Positions 44,701 through 51,974 of a stretch of 64,000 bases of DNA are shown here, one piece after another. The position numbers and the translations under genes were made by a program. How positions within the stretch are numbered: the first letter of the stretch is position 1; the number at the start of each line of letters is the position of its first letter. Source of the DNA: DATJOJ01 sp035507035 (GTDB lineage: Bacteria; Acidobacteriota; Terriglobia; Terriglobales; Acidobacteriaceae); the NCBI GenBank assembly GCA_035507035.1, contig DATJOJ010000007.1:62001-126000 (forward strand), read 5' to 3'. The notes beneath the pieces are model-generated. The model was given only the letters and a program-made list of their open reading frames with translations. It had not been told where the DNA came from and ran no database searches.

Positions 44701-44869
44701 GTGCCTGATCTCGACGGTGGCGACGATGTCGTCCTGCGGAAGCGGCCTGCCACCGGATCCGCCGGGTACGGCAGCGGGCACATATCCGTTGACCGTTACC
44801 GCAACGTTCCAATCGGGCAGCGGAACCGCATTCACCGAGAAAGTTAGTTTCGATTTGGTCGTGCAGTGA
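41738..44869 (+). CDS. Large NHL-repeat protein with choice-anchor-D-like domain
   Basis: 1043 residues. A signal/anchor helix at about 20-38 is followed by ten to twelve NHL-type units, each with a GDGGPAT-like turn and a strand such as GNLFIADTQTDVIRTV. These should form one or two beta-propellers. At about 765-865 there is an Ig-like segment (LDLGTQMIGGTSSPMPVTLA, CTINVVFTPTGSGAATDTLI) of the choice-anchor-D/ASH type. Near the C-terminus a hydrophobic stretch (VIGFSGMAGLAGLVLLPG) and a Cys in ATMSSCGSG follow. It is a surface or periplasmic binding protein of unknown ligand and precedes the FecR/cyclase pair. Confidence 0.85.
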   Translation: MTFDLCSEGPWKKPVKIAALAGFFGCFFLILIAAIASPAQNVINTVAGGGNPAPGNVATTASLAAPWSAVADNSGNIYVSSADGEYVFQISTTNGNQTTILAGAGYSGYGISGNTAPATTAALTSPLGLVLDGLGNLYIADGINGNHVFKMSLTAPFLMTNFAGSASASNPSSGFGGYSGDGGPATQAQLNVPAAVAIGPDGTVYIADSGNNVIRAVATNGTISTFAGNGTACTTPPACGDNGPATSAMLNDPQSVAVDAAGDVFIADTLDQEIREVSATTKQITTVAGNGTPCNPPGSACGDGNAATLASLYRPAGIFVDGIGDIYIADNYDAKVREVISDGGTIFTVAGDGQLGFDGDGPATSVSLAGPTGVSIDPFTGNVLIVDSGNNRVRVITEGQLTTIAGGGGTVGSNAPGGDGGTALNAVIGVPYQVALDAANDEFIVDNATCRIREVNASTQVITTVAGSGTLGYSGDGGPATLATLNFPEGVAVDRTNGNLFIADTQTDVIRTVQGGVINTYAGLPFQPCLSPTSPCGDGAMGPEAFLTTPGAVALGSGTLAGDVILADTGDNKIRLVNNVGTISTVAGSGKFCLQPTTACGDGGPATLADLSVPSGVAVDSAGDIFIADAFDNRIRRVDATTQIITTVAFNGQATFSGDGGPATLASMNNPGQVFVDAAGNLFVGSSFNPVVRRIDAATGTVSTVAGNPAQPQVYGFAGDGGPATSATLSPFGVAVSSAGTLYIADTGNNRIRTMQLGPTSSPTPTKLDLGTQMIGGTSSPMPVTLANTGSDDLLITSITDANAFSETNNCPIKPNVLAPGQSCTINVVFTPTGSGAATDTLIITDNAPGSPHNIPLSATGQAPFQLTTNCTSLTVVPGQSAIYTVSLAPAQGFTKSVALSCSGVPALATCTVNPNNITLDGATTVQAQVTATTMPPTADLLPPSERTNRLAGVIGFSGMAGLAGLVLLPGTRRAKQARKLWAVLFCLCLISTVATMSSCGSGLPPDPPGTAAGTYPLTVTATFQSGSGTAFTEKVSFDLVVQ

Positions 44870-44957
44870 GCGTTGTGGCGGGACGTGAAGTCGGGAATCG
44901 CTTCGACTTTGCCACTCTGCGATGTGAAGGTTGTTTTCTGAACTCTGGGGGTGTTTG

Positions 44958-45770
44958 GTGAGACGCATTCTCGCGATCATGCTCGCTATTAGTTTGTGCG
45001 GACTGCCGGCCTTTGCCGCGGATCAGACCGCCGGAAAGATCACCGCGCTGATTCCCGCCGCCACTCGCAACACCCAGCCTGCTCAGGCCCACGATACGCT
45101 CGATTGGAACGATTTGTTACAAACCACCTCCACCGGCCGCCTTCGCGCCGGCCTCAACGACGGCTCCATGCTCAGCCTCGGATCCAGCAGCGAACTGCGC
45201 GTGGTGCAGCACGATGCGGCGTCGCAGCAAACTTCCCTGGAGTTGGATTACGGAAAGCTCCGCAACCGTGTGGTCAAGATCACTCAACCCAACGGCAAGT
45301 ACGAAGTGAAGACTCCGAACGCCGTCATCGGCGTTATTGGCACAGATTTCTACGTAGCCTTTGAAAACGGTCGAACCACCGTCATCTGTTATGTCGGGCA
45401 GGTTTCGGTTACCTCGATCGGGACCGCTAAGCCAGTGCAAAAGTCCAACCAGGCCACGACTCAAGGGCAGCAGACAATCCTTGGCCCCCGGCAAATGGTG
45501 GTGATCGGCAACGAAATTCCTCCCGGCGGCTTCCCGACAGAATCAGAAATGATCCAGACCTCGATGGCCGAAACCAACGTAACCATCACCTCGCTGGGTT
45601 TCGCCGCAGCTCATCCCATTTTGTTGCACACTCTTCTCTACGGCGTAGTCGCAGGCGCCGTCGGCACGACTGCTGGAGTGGCGGCTTCCGGAACGCAAGT
45701 TACCCAGTTCAATGTGATTCCGCCTCCAGTGACCTGCGGCGCCAACTCAAGGGTGAAGTGCGGCCGGTGA
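44958..45770 (+). CDS. FecR-domain secreted protein
   Basis: 270 residues. The signal peptide RRILAIMLAISLCGLPAFAA is followed by a FecR-like region (LQTTSTGRLRAGLNDGSMLS, SELRVVQHDAASQQTSLELD, GKLRNRVVKITQPNGKYEVK, TPNAVIGVIGTDFYVAF). A hydrophobic segment near 225-250 (LLHTLLYGVVAGAVGTTAG) could be a second membrane contact. FecR domains often sense periplasmic signals or anchor sigma regulation, but no sigma factor is adjacent. The GTG at 44958 has a GGGGGTG upstream; a TTG at 44931 would add nine residues. It is 10 bp from the CHASE2 cyclase gene and almost certainly cotranscribed. Confidence 0.82.
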   Translation: MRRILAIMLAISLCGLPAFAADQTAGKITALIPAATRNTQPAQAHDTLDWNDLLQTTSTGRLRAGLNDGSMLSLGSSSELRVVQHDAASQQTSLELDYGKLRNRVVKITQPNGKYEVKTPNAVIGVIGTDFYVAFENGRTTVICYVGQVSVTSIGTAKPVQKSNQATTQGQQTILGPRQMVVIGNEIPPGGFPTESEMIQTSMAETNVTITSLGFAAAHPILLHTLLYGVVAGAVGTTAGVAASGTQVTQFNVIPPPVTCGANSRVKCGR

Positions 45771-45780
45771 GTAAGGTTTT

Positions 45781-48135
45781 GTGATCAGGCGTAGCAAACT
45801 CCGGCGAACCGTTACACAATTTGCTTTGCGTCACGCCGATGCCGCGATCGCGGTATTGGTAACCTCCATCGGTCTGGTGCTTTTCGCCTTTGCCGGAATT
45901 GGGGGCAATCAGCGCGCCGGTTTCGTTTTTCTCCAGAACATTGAACAGCGCACGTTGGATTTGCGTTTCGCCATTCGTGGCGCGCGCGCTCCTGATCCGC
46001 GCATCGCCATTGTTGGTATTGATGACAAAACTCTGCAGAATCTGGGCGCCTTTCCGCTGCCGCGCAACTCTTATGCGACCTTGGTCGATAAGTTGAAGCA
46101 CGACGGCGCACGTGTCATCGCCTTTGACGCCACGTTTCCCACGCCAGAACACGACCCCGCCGGGGAAGTCTTGCGTAAACTCAGCCAGGAACTCGGACAA
46201 ACCGCATCTCCGTCGACCCTTGCAAGAATTCATACCCTTGAGCAGGAGAAAGACCCCGATCAGCAGTTTGCGGCCTCGTTGAAAGCAGCCGGAAATGTCG
46301 TTCTCGGACACATTTTTCTCAATGCTGCCACGGCGAAGACCGCCGATCCGAAAATCGCGGAAGCCTACTTCAACATCATTTGGGCAAAAGCTTTCCCGCA
46401 GGTGCTGAAAGTCCAATCGAAAAAACAAAACTTCGACTTGGCAAAAGCCTGGATCGAGAGTGGCGGCTCGGTCGCGTCAGGAGTCGAGGCCAATATGGCT
46501 GAACTGGCGCAAGCAGCGGCTTCTTATGGATATCTGAACATCAGCTCCGATCCCGACGGCACGCTGCGCCATGCCATCCTGATGATTCGTTACCAGGACC
46601 AGGATTTCTTTCCACCACTGGCCATGGAAGTGCTGCGCGAATATGAGCAGATTCCCGATCAGCAGATGGCGGCCTACATTTCTGAAAATGGCTTGGAGCG
46701 CATTCAGCTCGGCCGTCACGAACTGCATCCCGCACACGACGGCAGCGCGCTGATTAACTACGCGGGCCCATATCTCACCTACCCGCATTACTCGATGTGG
46801 GATGTCATCACCGGTGCGACACCGGCAGGAACTTTTCGTGACAAGATGGTGTTTATCGGCGGAACTGCTCTTGGCATCGGAGAACTCCGGAACACTCCGT
46901 TCGAAAAGCAAGACAGCGGGTACATGGGCGTCGAGGTCCATGCCAATATTCTTGACAACTTGCTGCATAGTGGCGAACAGGGCCGCAGTTTTCTCATTCG
47001 TGGCTTCCGTGAAGAACTGATCGACGTTGGCTTCATTCTCTTCTTCGGATTGGGCGTGGCTCTCTGGTTCGGACGCAGCCGCCCACTGGTCTCAACTATT
47101 TCTGTGGTCATCCTCTTGGCTGCGTTTGGCTGGTTCAGCTACTACTCCTTCGCCGAATGGGGACGTTGGATCGCTTTTGTGATACCCGCCGGCACGCTGG
47201 TGGTGAATTACGCCACGATTTCCAGTTACCGCGTAATCTTTGAAGAACGCGAAAAACGCAGAATCCGCAAGACCTTCTCGCAATATCTTTCGCCGGGCGT
47301 GATTGCGCTGATCGAAGAAGACCCCCAGAAATACATCCGCCCGGGCGGCGAAGTCAAAGAACTGACAGTCATGTTCAGTGACATCCGCGACTTCACCTCT
47401 CTGTCCGAAGGTTTAACGCCGGACGAACTGGTGGAACTGTTGAACCAGTATCTCAGCGCCATGACCAACGTGTTGTTCAAGAACCTGGGCACGCTCGATA
47501 AATACATCGGCGATGCCATCATGGCTTTTTGGGGATCTCCTTATCCGCAGGCTGATCATGCTCTCCGCGCCTGTGCCTGCGCAGTGGAAATGCAGTCGAC
47601 GCTGACAGGGCTAAATCAAAAATGGGTCGCGGACGGGCATCGCCCGATTGCTTTCGGGATCGGCTTAAATACCGGACTTGTCAACGTCGGGAACATGGGA
47701 TCGGACAAGCGCCTCTCCTGGACAGTCATGGGAGATAACGTGAACCTGGCCTCTCGTCTGGAGGGAATGACCAAGCAATATCGAACCCAGGTCATCATCA
47801 GCGAAAACACCTACCGCGAAGTGAAGGATCACTATGTCTGCCGCGAAGTGGATAAGATTCGCGTCAAGGGCAAATCTCAGCCGGTCACGATTTATGAATT
47901 AATGGGACCGATGTCGGAGCTTCCTCGTCACCAAGCATTACTTACTAAGTTCAACCAAGCGCTCGCCGCATATCGCACGCAGGATTGGCGGAGCGCTGCC
48001 GGAACATTGGGAGAGTTGCTGGCGGAATTTCCAGACGACGGCCCCACCCAGATTCTGCTTCAGCGCTCCATCGAGTTCATGGAAGCCGCACCGGAGCCGG
48101 ATTGGGATGGAGTGTACGTGATGAAATCAAAGTAA
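45781..48135 (+). CDS. CHASE2-domain class III adenylate/guanylate cyclase
   Basis: 784 residues. An N-terminal helix is followed by a periplasmic CHASE2 sensor (about 50-410, including APDPRIAIVGIDDKTLQNLG and DKMVFIGGTALGIGELRNTP), three membrane helices (about 415-490) and a class III cyclase domain (about 515-700). The metal-binding aspartates are in MFSDIRDFTSLSEG and DKYIGDAIMAFWGSP; the transition-state Asn/Arg segment is GDNVNLASRLEGM. It makes cAMP or cGMP in response to an envelope signal, plausibly modulated by the FecR partner. A short TPR-like tail follows. The product could reach the twin cNMP-binding ferredoxin fusion at 26078, but that is only an inference. Confidence 0.9.
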   Translation: MIRRSKLRRTVTQFALRHADAAIAVLVTSIGLVLFAFAGIGGNQRAGFVFLQNIEQRTLDLRFAIRGARAPDPRIAIVGIDDKTLQNLGAFPLPRNSYATLVDKLKHDGARVIAFDATFPTPEHDPAGEVLRKLSQELGQTASPSTLARIHTLEQEKDPDQQFAASLKAAGNVVLGHIFLNAATAKTADPKIAEAYFNIIWAKAFPQVLKVQSKKQNFDLAKAWIESGGSVASGVEANMAELAQAAASYGYLNISSDPDGTLRHAILMIRYQDQDFFPPLAMEVLREYEQIPDQQMAAYISENGLERIQLGRHELHPAHDGSALINYAGPYLTYPHYSMWDVITGATPAGTFRDKMVFIGGTALGIGELRNTPFEKQDSGYMGVEVHANILDNLLHSGEQGRSFLIRGFREELIDVGFILFFGLGVALWFGRSRPLVSTISVVILLAAFGWFSYYSFAEWGRWIAFVIPAGTLVVNYATISSYRVIFEEREKRRIRKTFSQYLSPGVIALIEEDPQKYIRPGGEVKELTVMFSDIRDFTSLSEGLTPDELVELLNQYLSAMTNVLFKNLGTLDKYIGDAIMAFWGSPYPQADHALRACACAVEMQSTLTGLNQKWVADGHRPIAFGIGLNTGLVNVGNMGSDKRLSWTVMGDNVNLASRLEGMTKQYRTQVIISENTYREVKDHYVCREVDKIRVKGKSQPVTIYELMGPMSELPRHQALLTKFNQALAAYRTQDWRSAAGTLGELLAEFPDDGPTQILLQRSIEFMEAAPEPDWDGVYVMKSK

Positions 48136-48137
48136 TC

Positions 48138-48161
48138 TGGTGCCGGGAACAGGACTTGAAC
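48138..48161 (-). repeat. Partial copy of tRNA-Leu 3' end
   Basis: 24 bases (including the encoded CCA) match the 3' end and T-arm of the intact tRNA-Leu at 48262-48346. After that the two sequences diverge. The copies are direct repeats with a 124-bp period. Between them lie a 16-bp hairpin (CAGCGAG AG CTCGCTG, 48188-48203) and a REP-like sequence. It cannot form a tRNA. Confidence 0.85.
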
Positions 48162-48208
48162 TTGAGCCGTTTTAGCGAGCGTGAGTGCAGCGAGAGCTCG
48201 CTGGCAAA

Positions 48209-48231
48209 ATCCCGAGCGGAGCGAGGGACCT
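48209..48231. repeat. REP-like repeat next to tRNA-Leu
   Basis: The sequence ATCCCGAGCGGAGCGAGGGA resembles a member of the dispersed family also seen inside the enoyl-CoA hydratase gene start at 8084-8108. It lies between the partial and intact tRNA-Leu copies. Confidence 0.6.
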
Positions 48232-48261
48232 CACTCGCTTCGGCACAGTGGGGCATACATT

Positions 48262-48346
48262 TGGTGCCGGGAACAGGACTTGAACCTGCACGCCTTTCGG
48301 CACTGGATCCTAAGTCCAGCGCGTCTGCCAATTCCGCCATCCCGGC
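48262..48346 (-). tRNA. tRNA-Leu (anticodon UAG)
   Basis: 85 bases on the minus strand. The acceptor stem GCCGGGA pairs perfectly with TCCCGGC, the discriminator is A and CCA is encoded. The anticodon arm is CTGGA-CTTAGGA-TCCAG with anticodon TAG. The long variable arm (TGCCGAAAGGCGT) is the class II type expected for leucine, and the T arm reads CAGG-TTCAAGT-CCTG. The gene reads CUN-type leucine codons. Confidence 0.97.
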
Positions 48347-48404
48347 TCGTGATCGGCAACTACTCAACTCTAGCTGCCCGCAGCAGCGATTTCAACCAAG
48401 CAAC

Positions 48405-48650
48405 TCATCGCTGAACAACATCGACAGTCGTCCAGATCAACGCAACCACCATCAAGATCAGACCAATGGCTAAGCAAGGCGTGCCCAGCAGAGCGTAGGC
48501 CCCGGTCGCCGATCCATTGAACGAAACAGAGCTGGCATGAAACGGAATCGCGCCTCTTACATTCGCACTGCCCTTCCAGCCCGAAGCAAGAATAATCAGG
48601 CCCAGCAGTACCAAACCATCGGACACAATGTTCAGCCATTTCGCGTTCAT
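48405..48650 (-). CDS. Small two-helix membrane protein
   Basis: 81 residues with two hydrophobic segments, about 9-25 (VSDGLVLLGLIILASGW) and 52-75 (YALLGTPCLAIGLILMVVAL), separated by a polar loop. The ATG at 48650 has GGAGG six bases upstream. No family was recognised. It lies between the tRNA-Leu gene and a divergently transcribed DUF3467 gene. Confidence 0.65.
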   Translation of the reverse strand: MNAKWLNIVSDGLVLLGLIILASGWKGSANVRGAIPFHASSVSFNGSATGAYALLGTPCLAIGLILMVVALIWTTVDVVQR

Positions 48651-48727
48651 TCCCATCCTCCATGTCGACAAATTGTAACCCAGCCGGTTTGTGCCCTTTC
48701 TTTCCCAGGGCTTCTGCCGCTACACTG

Positions 48728-49030
48728 ATGCCCATGAATATTCCAACTCAGCCCAACATAAAATTAGTCAATAGCCCCGAGTACCGCGAGAACTATGCCA
48801 ACAGCGTACAAGTGCGTGTGAACGTGTGGGATTTCTTTCTTGTCTTTGGCACACTGCAGCAGCAGAGCGAAACGCAGGTTGAGGTAAAGAACTTTCAGGG
48901 AATTTATCTCAGTCCGCAGCAAGCCAAGGCGCTGATGTCGATCTTGCAGCAAAATATTGCCGGATACGAAAGTGCATTTGGCGAGATCAAGCTCGATCCG
49001 CGCATGGCCACGGCTGGCCCCATTCACTAA
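48728..49030 (+). CDS. DUF3467-domain protein
   Basis: 100 residues. The sequence EYRENYANSVQVRVNVWDFF with LVFGTLQQQSETQVEVKNFQ and the C-terminal LSPQQAKALMSILQQNIAGY is the DUF3467 pattern, a small cytoplasmic beta-rich family of unknown function that is widespread in bacteria. An ATG two codons later is an alternative start. The next gene begins six bases after the stop. Confidence 0.8.
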   Translation: MPMNIPTQPNIKLVNSPEYRENYANSVQVRVNVWDFFLVFGTLQQQSETQVEVKNFQGIYLSPQQAKALMSILQQNIAGYESAFGEIKLDPRMATAGPIH

Positions 49031-49036
49031 CTCCCG

Positions 49037-50575
49037 GTGACGCCAGACGCCGACTCGCGCCGGTATCCGACAGCGCTTTGGTTCGCGCTGTTTTTTCTGG
49101 TGGTCTTCGTTCTGCACATTCCGCTGCTGCGTCTGCCATATTTTTGGGACGAAGCCGGATACTATGTGCCTGCGGCGCGCGACATTTTTTTGAACGGATC
49201 TTTGATTCCTTATTCAACTCCGTCGAACGCCCATCCTCCACTGGTCCTGGCTTATCTCGCTTTGGCATGGAAGCTCCTGGGCTTCGCAACAATCGTCACC
49301 CGCACCGCCATGCTCGGAATAGCGGCATTTGCGTTAACCGGAATTTTTCGCTTGGCAGAGCGTGTTGCGAATATCGAGGTTGCCTTCGCCGCGACGATTT
49401 GCACGACGCTTTACCCTGTTTTCTTTTCCCAAAGTTCTCTGGCGCATCTGGACCTCGCTGCAGCCGGATTTACGTTTTGGGGTTTGCTGGCTTATGTCGA
49501 CCATCGGCCGTTGCCAATGGCAATCTGGTTTTCTTTGGGAGTGCTGTCGAAAGAAACAGCGATCCTGGCGCCCCTGGCGTTACTTATTTTTGAGCTTGTT
49601 TCGCACCGCTTAGACTCTAGAAAAGAGAAAACGCCGGCCGTTGCGGGCCTCGTCGCTCTCGCGTTCCCGCTCGCTCCGCTCGTGTTGTGGTACGCCTATC
49701 ATTGGCATCGCACCAGCTTCATCTTCGGTAACCCTGAATTCCTTCGTTACAACGTGCAGGCGACGTTGCATCCTCTCCGAATTCTGCTGGCTTTCGGTCT
49801 GCGTCTTTGGCAATTGCTAGCGTACATGGGGATGTACTTGCTCACGCTGGCAACAGTCGCGGCGCTCTGGATGCCGCCTGTCGTCGACGAAGGGATTGAA
49901 CGCCGGAGAATCGTGCTTCCCGTGCAATTCTCCTTTTTTGCAGTAATCATCGCTTACGTGTTTGCCCTGGCTTTGATCGGCGGGGCGGTGTTGGCCCGGT
50001 ACATGCTTCCGGTCGTTCCCCTTGCGATCATAATTTTCGTATCAACCCTGCGCCGCAGAATGCGTCACTGGCGCGCGGTCGTAGCCATCATTGCTCTTGG
50101 GTTCGTTGTATCCCTGTTCGTAAATCCCAACTACGGATTTTCCTTCGAAGACAATCTCGCCTACCGCGATTACGTTCTCCTCCATCAGGGAGCCGAAACA
50201 TTCCTTGAGGCCCGCGATCCCATGGCTCGCGTTTTGACCGCCTGGCCGGCCAACGACGAAATCAGCCGCCCATACCTTGGCTATGTGACACGCCCCATGC
50301 GCACTTTTCGGATTGAAGACTTCACGATCGAGCAACTCTCGGCAGCGGCTCAGTTAAGCTCGCAATTCGACGTGGCTCTCGTATTTTCGACGAAGTATCA
50401 GCCGCCCGATCCCTGGCTCGCACGCTGGCGGCAATGGCAAGAGTGGAAGACGGAATACTTCGGGTACCATCGCGACCTGCCGCCCGTATCAGCTACCCGC
50501 GTGCTCGGCGGACAACTCGTTTACAGCCAGGTTAGCAACGGTCAATGGATTGGAATTATTGTTGTGCCGCGCTAG
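49037..50575 (+). CDS. GT39-type membrane glycosyltransferase
   Basis: 512 residues with a GTG start and about eleven membrane helices. The first periplasmic loop contains LPYFWDEAGYYVPAARDIFL, with the acidic catalytic Asp-Glu pair typical of ArnT/PMT-like GT-C enzymes, then NAHPPLVLAYLALAWKLLG. SSLAHLDLAAAGFTFWGLLA and GVLSKETAILAPLALLIFEL are additional family blocks. The last 120 residues form a periplasmic domain. These enzymes transfer sugars from polyprenyl-phosphate donors; donor and acceptor are unknown. It may be cotranscribed with the DUF3467 gene. Confidence 0.85.
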   Translation: MTPDADSRRYPTALWFALFFLVVFVLHIPLLRLPYFWDEAGYYVPAARDIFLNGSLIPYSTPSNAHPPLVLAYLALAWKLLGFATIVTRTAMLGIAAFALTGIFRLAERVANIEVAFAATICTTLYPVFFSQSSLAHLDLAAAGFTFWGLLAYVDHRPLPMAIWFSLGVLSKETAILAPLALLIFELVSHRLDSRKEKTPAVAGLVALAFPLAPLVLWYAYHWHRTSFIFGNPEFLRYNVQATLHPLRILLAFGLRLWQLLAYMGMYLLTLATVAALWMPPVVDEGIERRRIVLPVQFSFFAVIIAYVFALALIGGAVLARYMLPVVPLAIIIFVSTLRRRMRHWRAVVAIIALGFVVSLFVNPNYGFSFEDNLAYRDYVLLHQGAETFLEARDPMARVLTAWPANDEISRPYLGYVTRPMRTFRIEDFTIEQLSAAAQLSSQFDVALVFSTKYQPPDPWLARWRQWQEWKTEYFGYHRDLPPVSATRVLGGQLVYSQVSNGQWIGIIVVPR

Positions 50576-50576
50576 C

Positions 50577-50837
50577 TTACGCCGCGTCGCTGAAGTTCGG
50601 ATCGACCGGGATATTCCATGCCTTTAACAGCCACTCGGGAATGTAGCAGCGATTACGATTGCGCTCGCACCAGTGGCGAAGCTCTGCGGAGTAGACATAC
50701 CCGTCGGCGGTGAGTTGTAATTTCCCCACCTGCTGCTCGAACTCTGTCGCAGTATTGGGAGTGGGAGGCATGGGACGCCCCCAGTTCGGATTGCCGCGTC
50801 TGCGGCGGACGACAGGAACGCTCTCTGGTTTCGACAT
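50577..50837 (-). CDS. Small hypothetical basic protein
   Basis: 86 residues beginning MSKPESVPVVRRRRGNPNWG and ending WLLKAWNIPVDPNFSDAA. The basic N-terminus and a helical block (NTATEFEQQVGKLQLTADG, then SAELRHWCERNRNRCYIPEW) could suit a nucleic-acid-binding role, but no domain was recognised. The ATG at 50837 was preferred to the open frame running to 51077, which overlaps the promoter and start of the rhodanese gene. The stop nearly abuts the glycosyltransferase stop (convergent). Confidence 0.65.
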   Translation of the reverse strand: MSKPESVPVVRRRRGNPNWGRPMPPTPNTATEFEQQVGKLQLTADGYVYSAELRHWCERNRNRCYIPEWLLKAWNIPVDPNFSDAA

Positions 50838-50937
50838 AGCAAACCATGATACTCCAGTCAAAGAGACTCTGCAGACCGAATTGCGGAATTCCTCGCCTTG
50901 CGAATCGCCCAATCCACAACTCATAATGCATTGAGAC

Positions 50938-51414
50938 ATGCCAATGAAAACTTTTGTAAAGGACCTCAGGTCGTACCCCGCCGTTCTGATCCTCGCGCTT
51001 ACTTGCGTCGCTGTTTTTGCCCAACAAGCCAGCATGATTCCCAGCTCAAGCCTCATCCAACCGAACGACTTAGTCAAAATTCTTCACGACTCGAAGCGCC
51101 CAAAGCCGCTGATGATCCAGGTGGGCTCGCACGTGCTCTATCAGCAGGCGCACATCCCTGGCTCAGAATACATTGGTCCGGCATCGAGCGAAAGCGGGCT
51201 GCAGCAGTTGCGCGAGCGAGTGGAGTCCTTGCCGAGAAATCAATTCATCATCCTTTATTGCGGCTGCTGTCCCTGGTCTCACTGCCCCAACGTGAAACCG
51301 GCATACGACACGCTGCACGCAATGGGCTTCACCAATTTCAAAGTTCTTTATATCGCTAACAATTTCGGCACCGATTGGGTCGATAAAGGTTACCCGATGG
51401 CGAAAGGCGATTAG
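50938..51414 (+). CDS. Secreted rhodanese-like protein
   Basis: 158 residues with a signal peptide (YPAVLILALTCVAVFAQQ) and one rhodanese domain: LVKILHDSKRPKPLMIQVGS, HIPGSEYIGPASSESGL and the active loop YCGCCPWSHCPNV. The loop has three cysteines instead of one plus CxxxxR, so it may take part in disulphide chemistry or metal binding as well as sulphur transfer. It precedes a TlpA-type thioredoxin by 12 bp, indicating a periplasmic thiol or sulphur pair. An ATG two codons downstream could be the start. Confidence 0.82.
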   Translation: MPMKTFVKDLRSYPAVLILALTCVAVFAQQASMIPSSSLIQPNDLVKILHDSKRPKPLMIQVGSHVLYQQAHIPGSEYIGPASSESGLQQLRERVESLPRNQFIILYCGCCPWSHCPNVKPAYDTLHAMGFTNFKVLYIANNFGTDWVDKGYPMAKGD

Positions 51415-51426
51415 ATCAGGCTTCCC

Positions 51427-51963
51427 GTGAGCCAAAGGACATTACTCATCGTCGTCGTAGTCTGTGCTGCGTTTGCAGTCTTAGTCTTTGTCTTTGAGCG
51501 ATCGCCGCACACCAGCAAGAGCAGCGTGACGCCGGGGAATCCCGCACCGGATTTCTCGTTGCCGCAGTTAAGTGGTGCGTCATTACAACTCTCCTCGTAT
51601 CGCGGAAAAGTCGTCCTCCTCGATTTTTGGGCAACGTGGTGCGAGCCCTGCCGGCGAGAGATTCCCTCTTTTGTCGACCTGCAGAATAAGTACGGGGCTC
51701 AAGGCCTTCAGATCATCGGCGTCTCGATGGATGATGGACTTGAGCCGGTCCAGATCTTCTGTCGGCAATTCAAGATGAACTATCCGGTGGTGATGGGGAA
51801 CGCCAAGCTCGGCGATCTTTATGGAGGCGTTCTCGGATTACCGATCGCGTTCCTGATCGATCGCGATGGCCGGATCCGCGTGCGGCATATTGGCGCAACT
51901 GACCCCGCCATCATCGAGAAAGAGATCGTCGGCCTGTTACCGTCTGACCACAATCCCTCTTAG
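51427..51963 (+). CDS. TlpA-family thiol-disulphide oxidoreductase
   Basis: 178 residues from a GTG start. A membrane helix at about 4-20 is followed by an AhpC-TSA/redoxin domain with NPAPDFSLPQLSGASLQLSS, the active site WATWCEPCRRE and the cis-proline block GLPIAFLIDRDGRIR. TlpA/ResA proteins reduce disulphides in the periplasm, often for cytochrome c maturation. With many c-type cytochromes encoded in this window such a reductase would be useful, but no ccm or ccs genes are adjacent. It is cotranscribed with the rhodanese gene. Confidence 0.88.
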   Translation: MSQRTLLIVVVVCAAFAVLVFVFERSPHTSKSSVTPGNPAPDFSLPQLSGASLQLSSYRGKVVLLDFWATWCEPCRREIPSFVDLQNKYGAQGLQIIGVSMDDGLEPVQIFCRQFKMNYPVVMGNAKLGDLYGGVLGLPIAFLIDRDGRIRVRHIGATDPAIIEKEIVGLLPSDHNPS

Positions 51964-51974
51964 AACCCTATTTA

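Noticed and set aside
48138..48161. Possible second tRNA gene
   Set aside because: Only the last 24 bases match a tRNA, without acceptor 5' strand, D arm or anticodon arm.
48138..48346. Prophage or genomic island bounded by tRNA-Leu repeats
   Set aside because: The repeats are 124 bp apart and enclose no gene; there is no integrase or mobility gene in the window.
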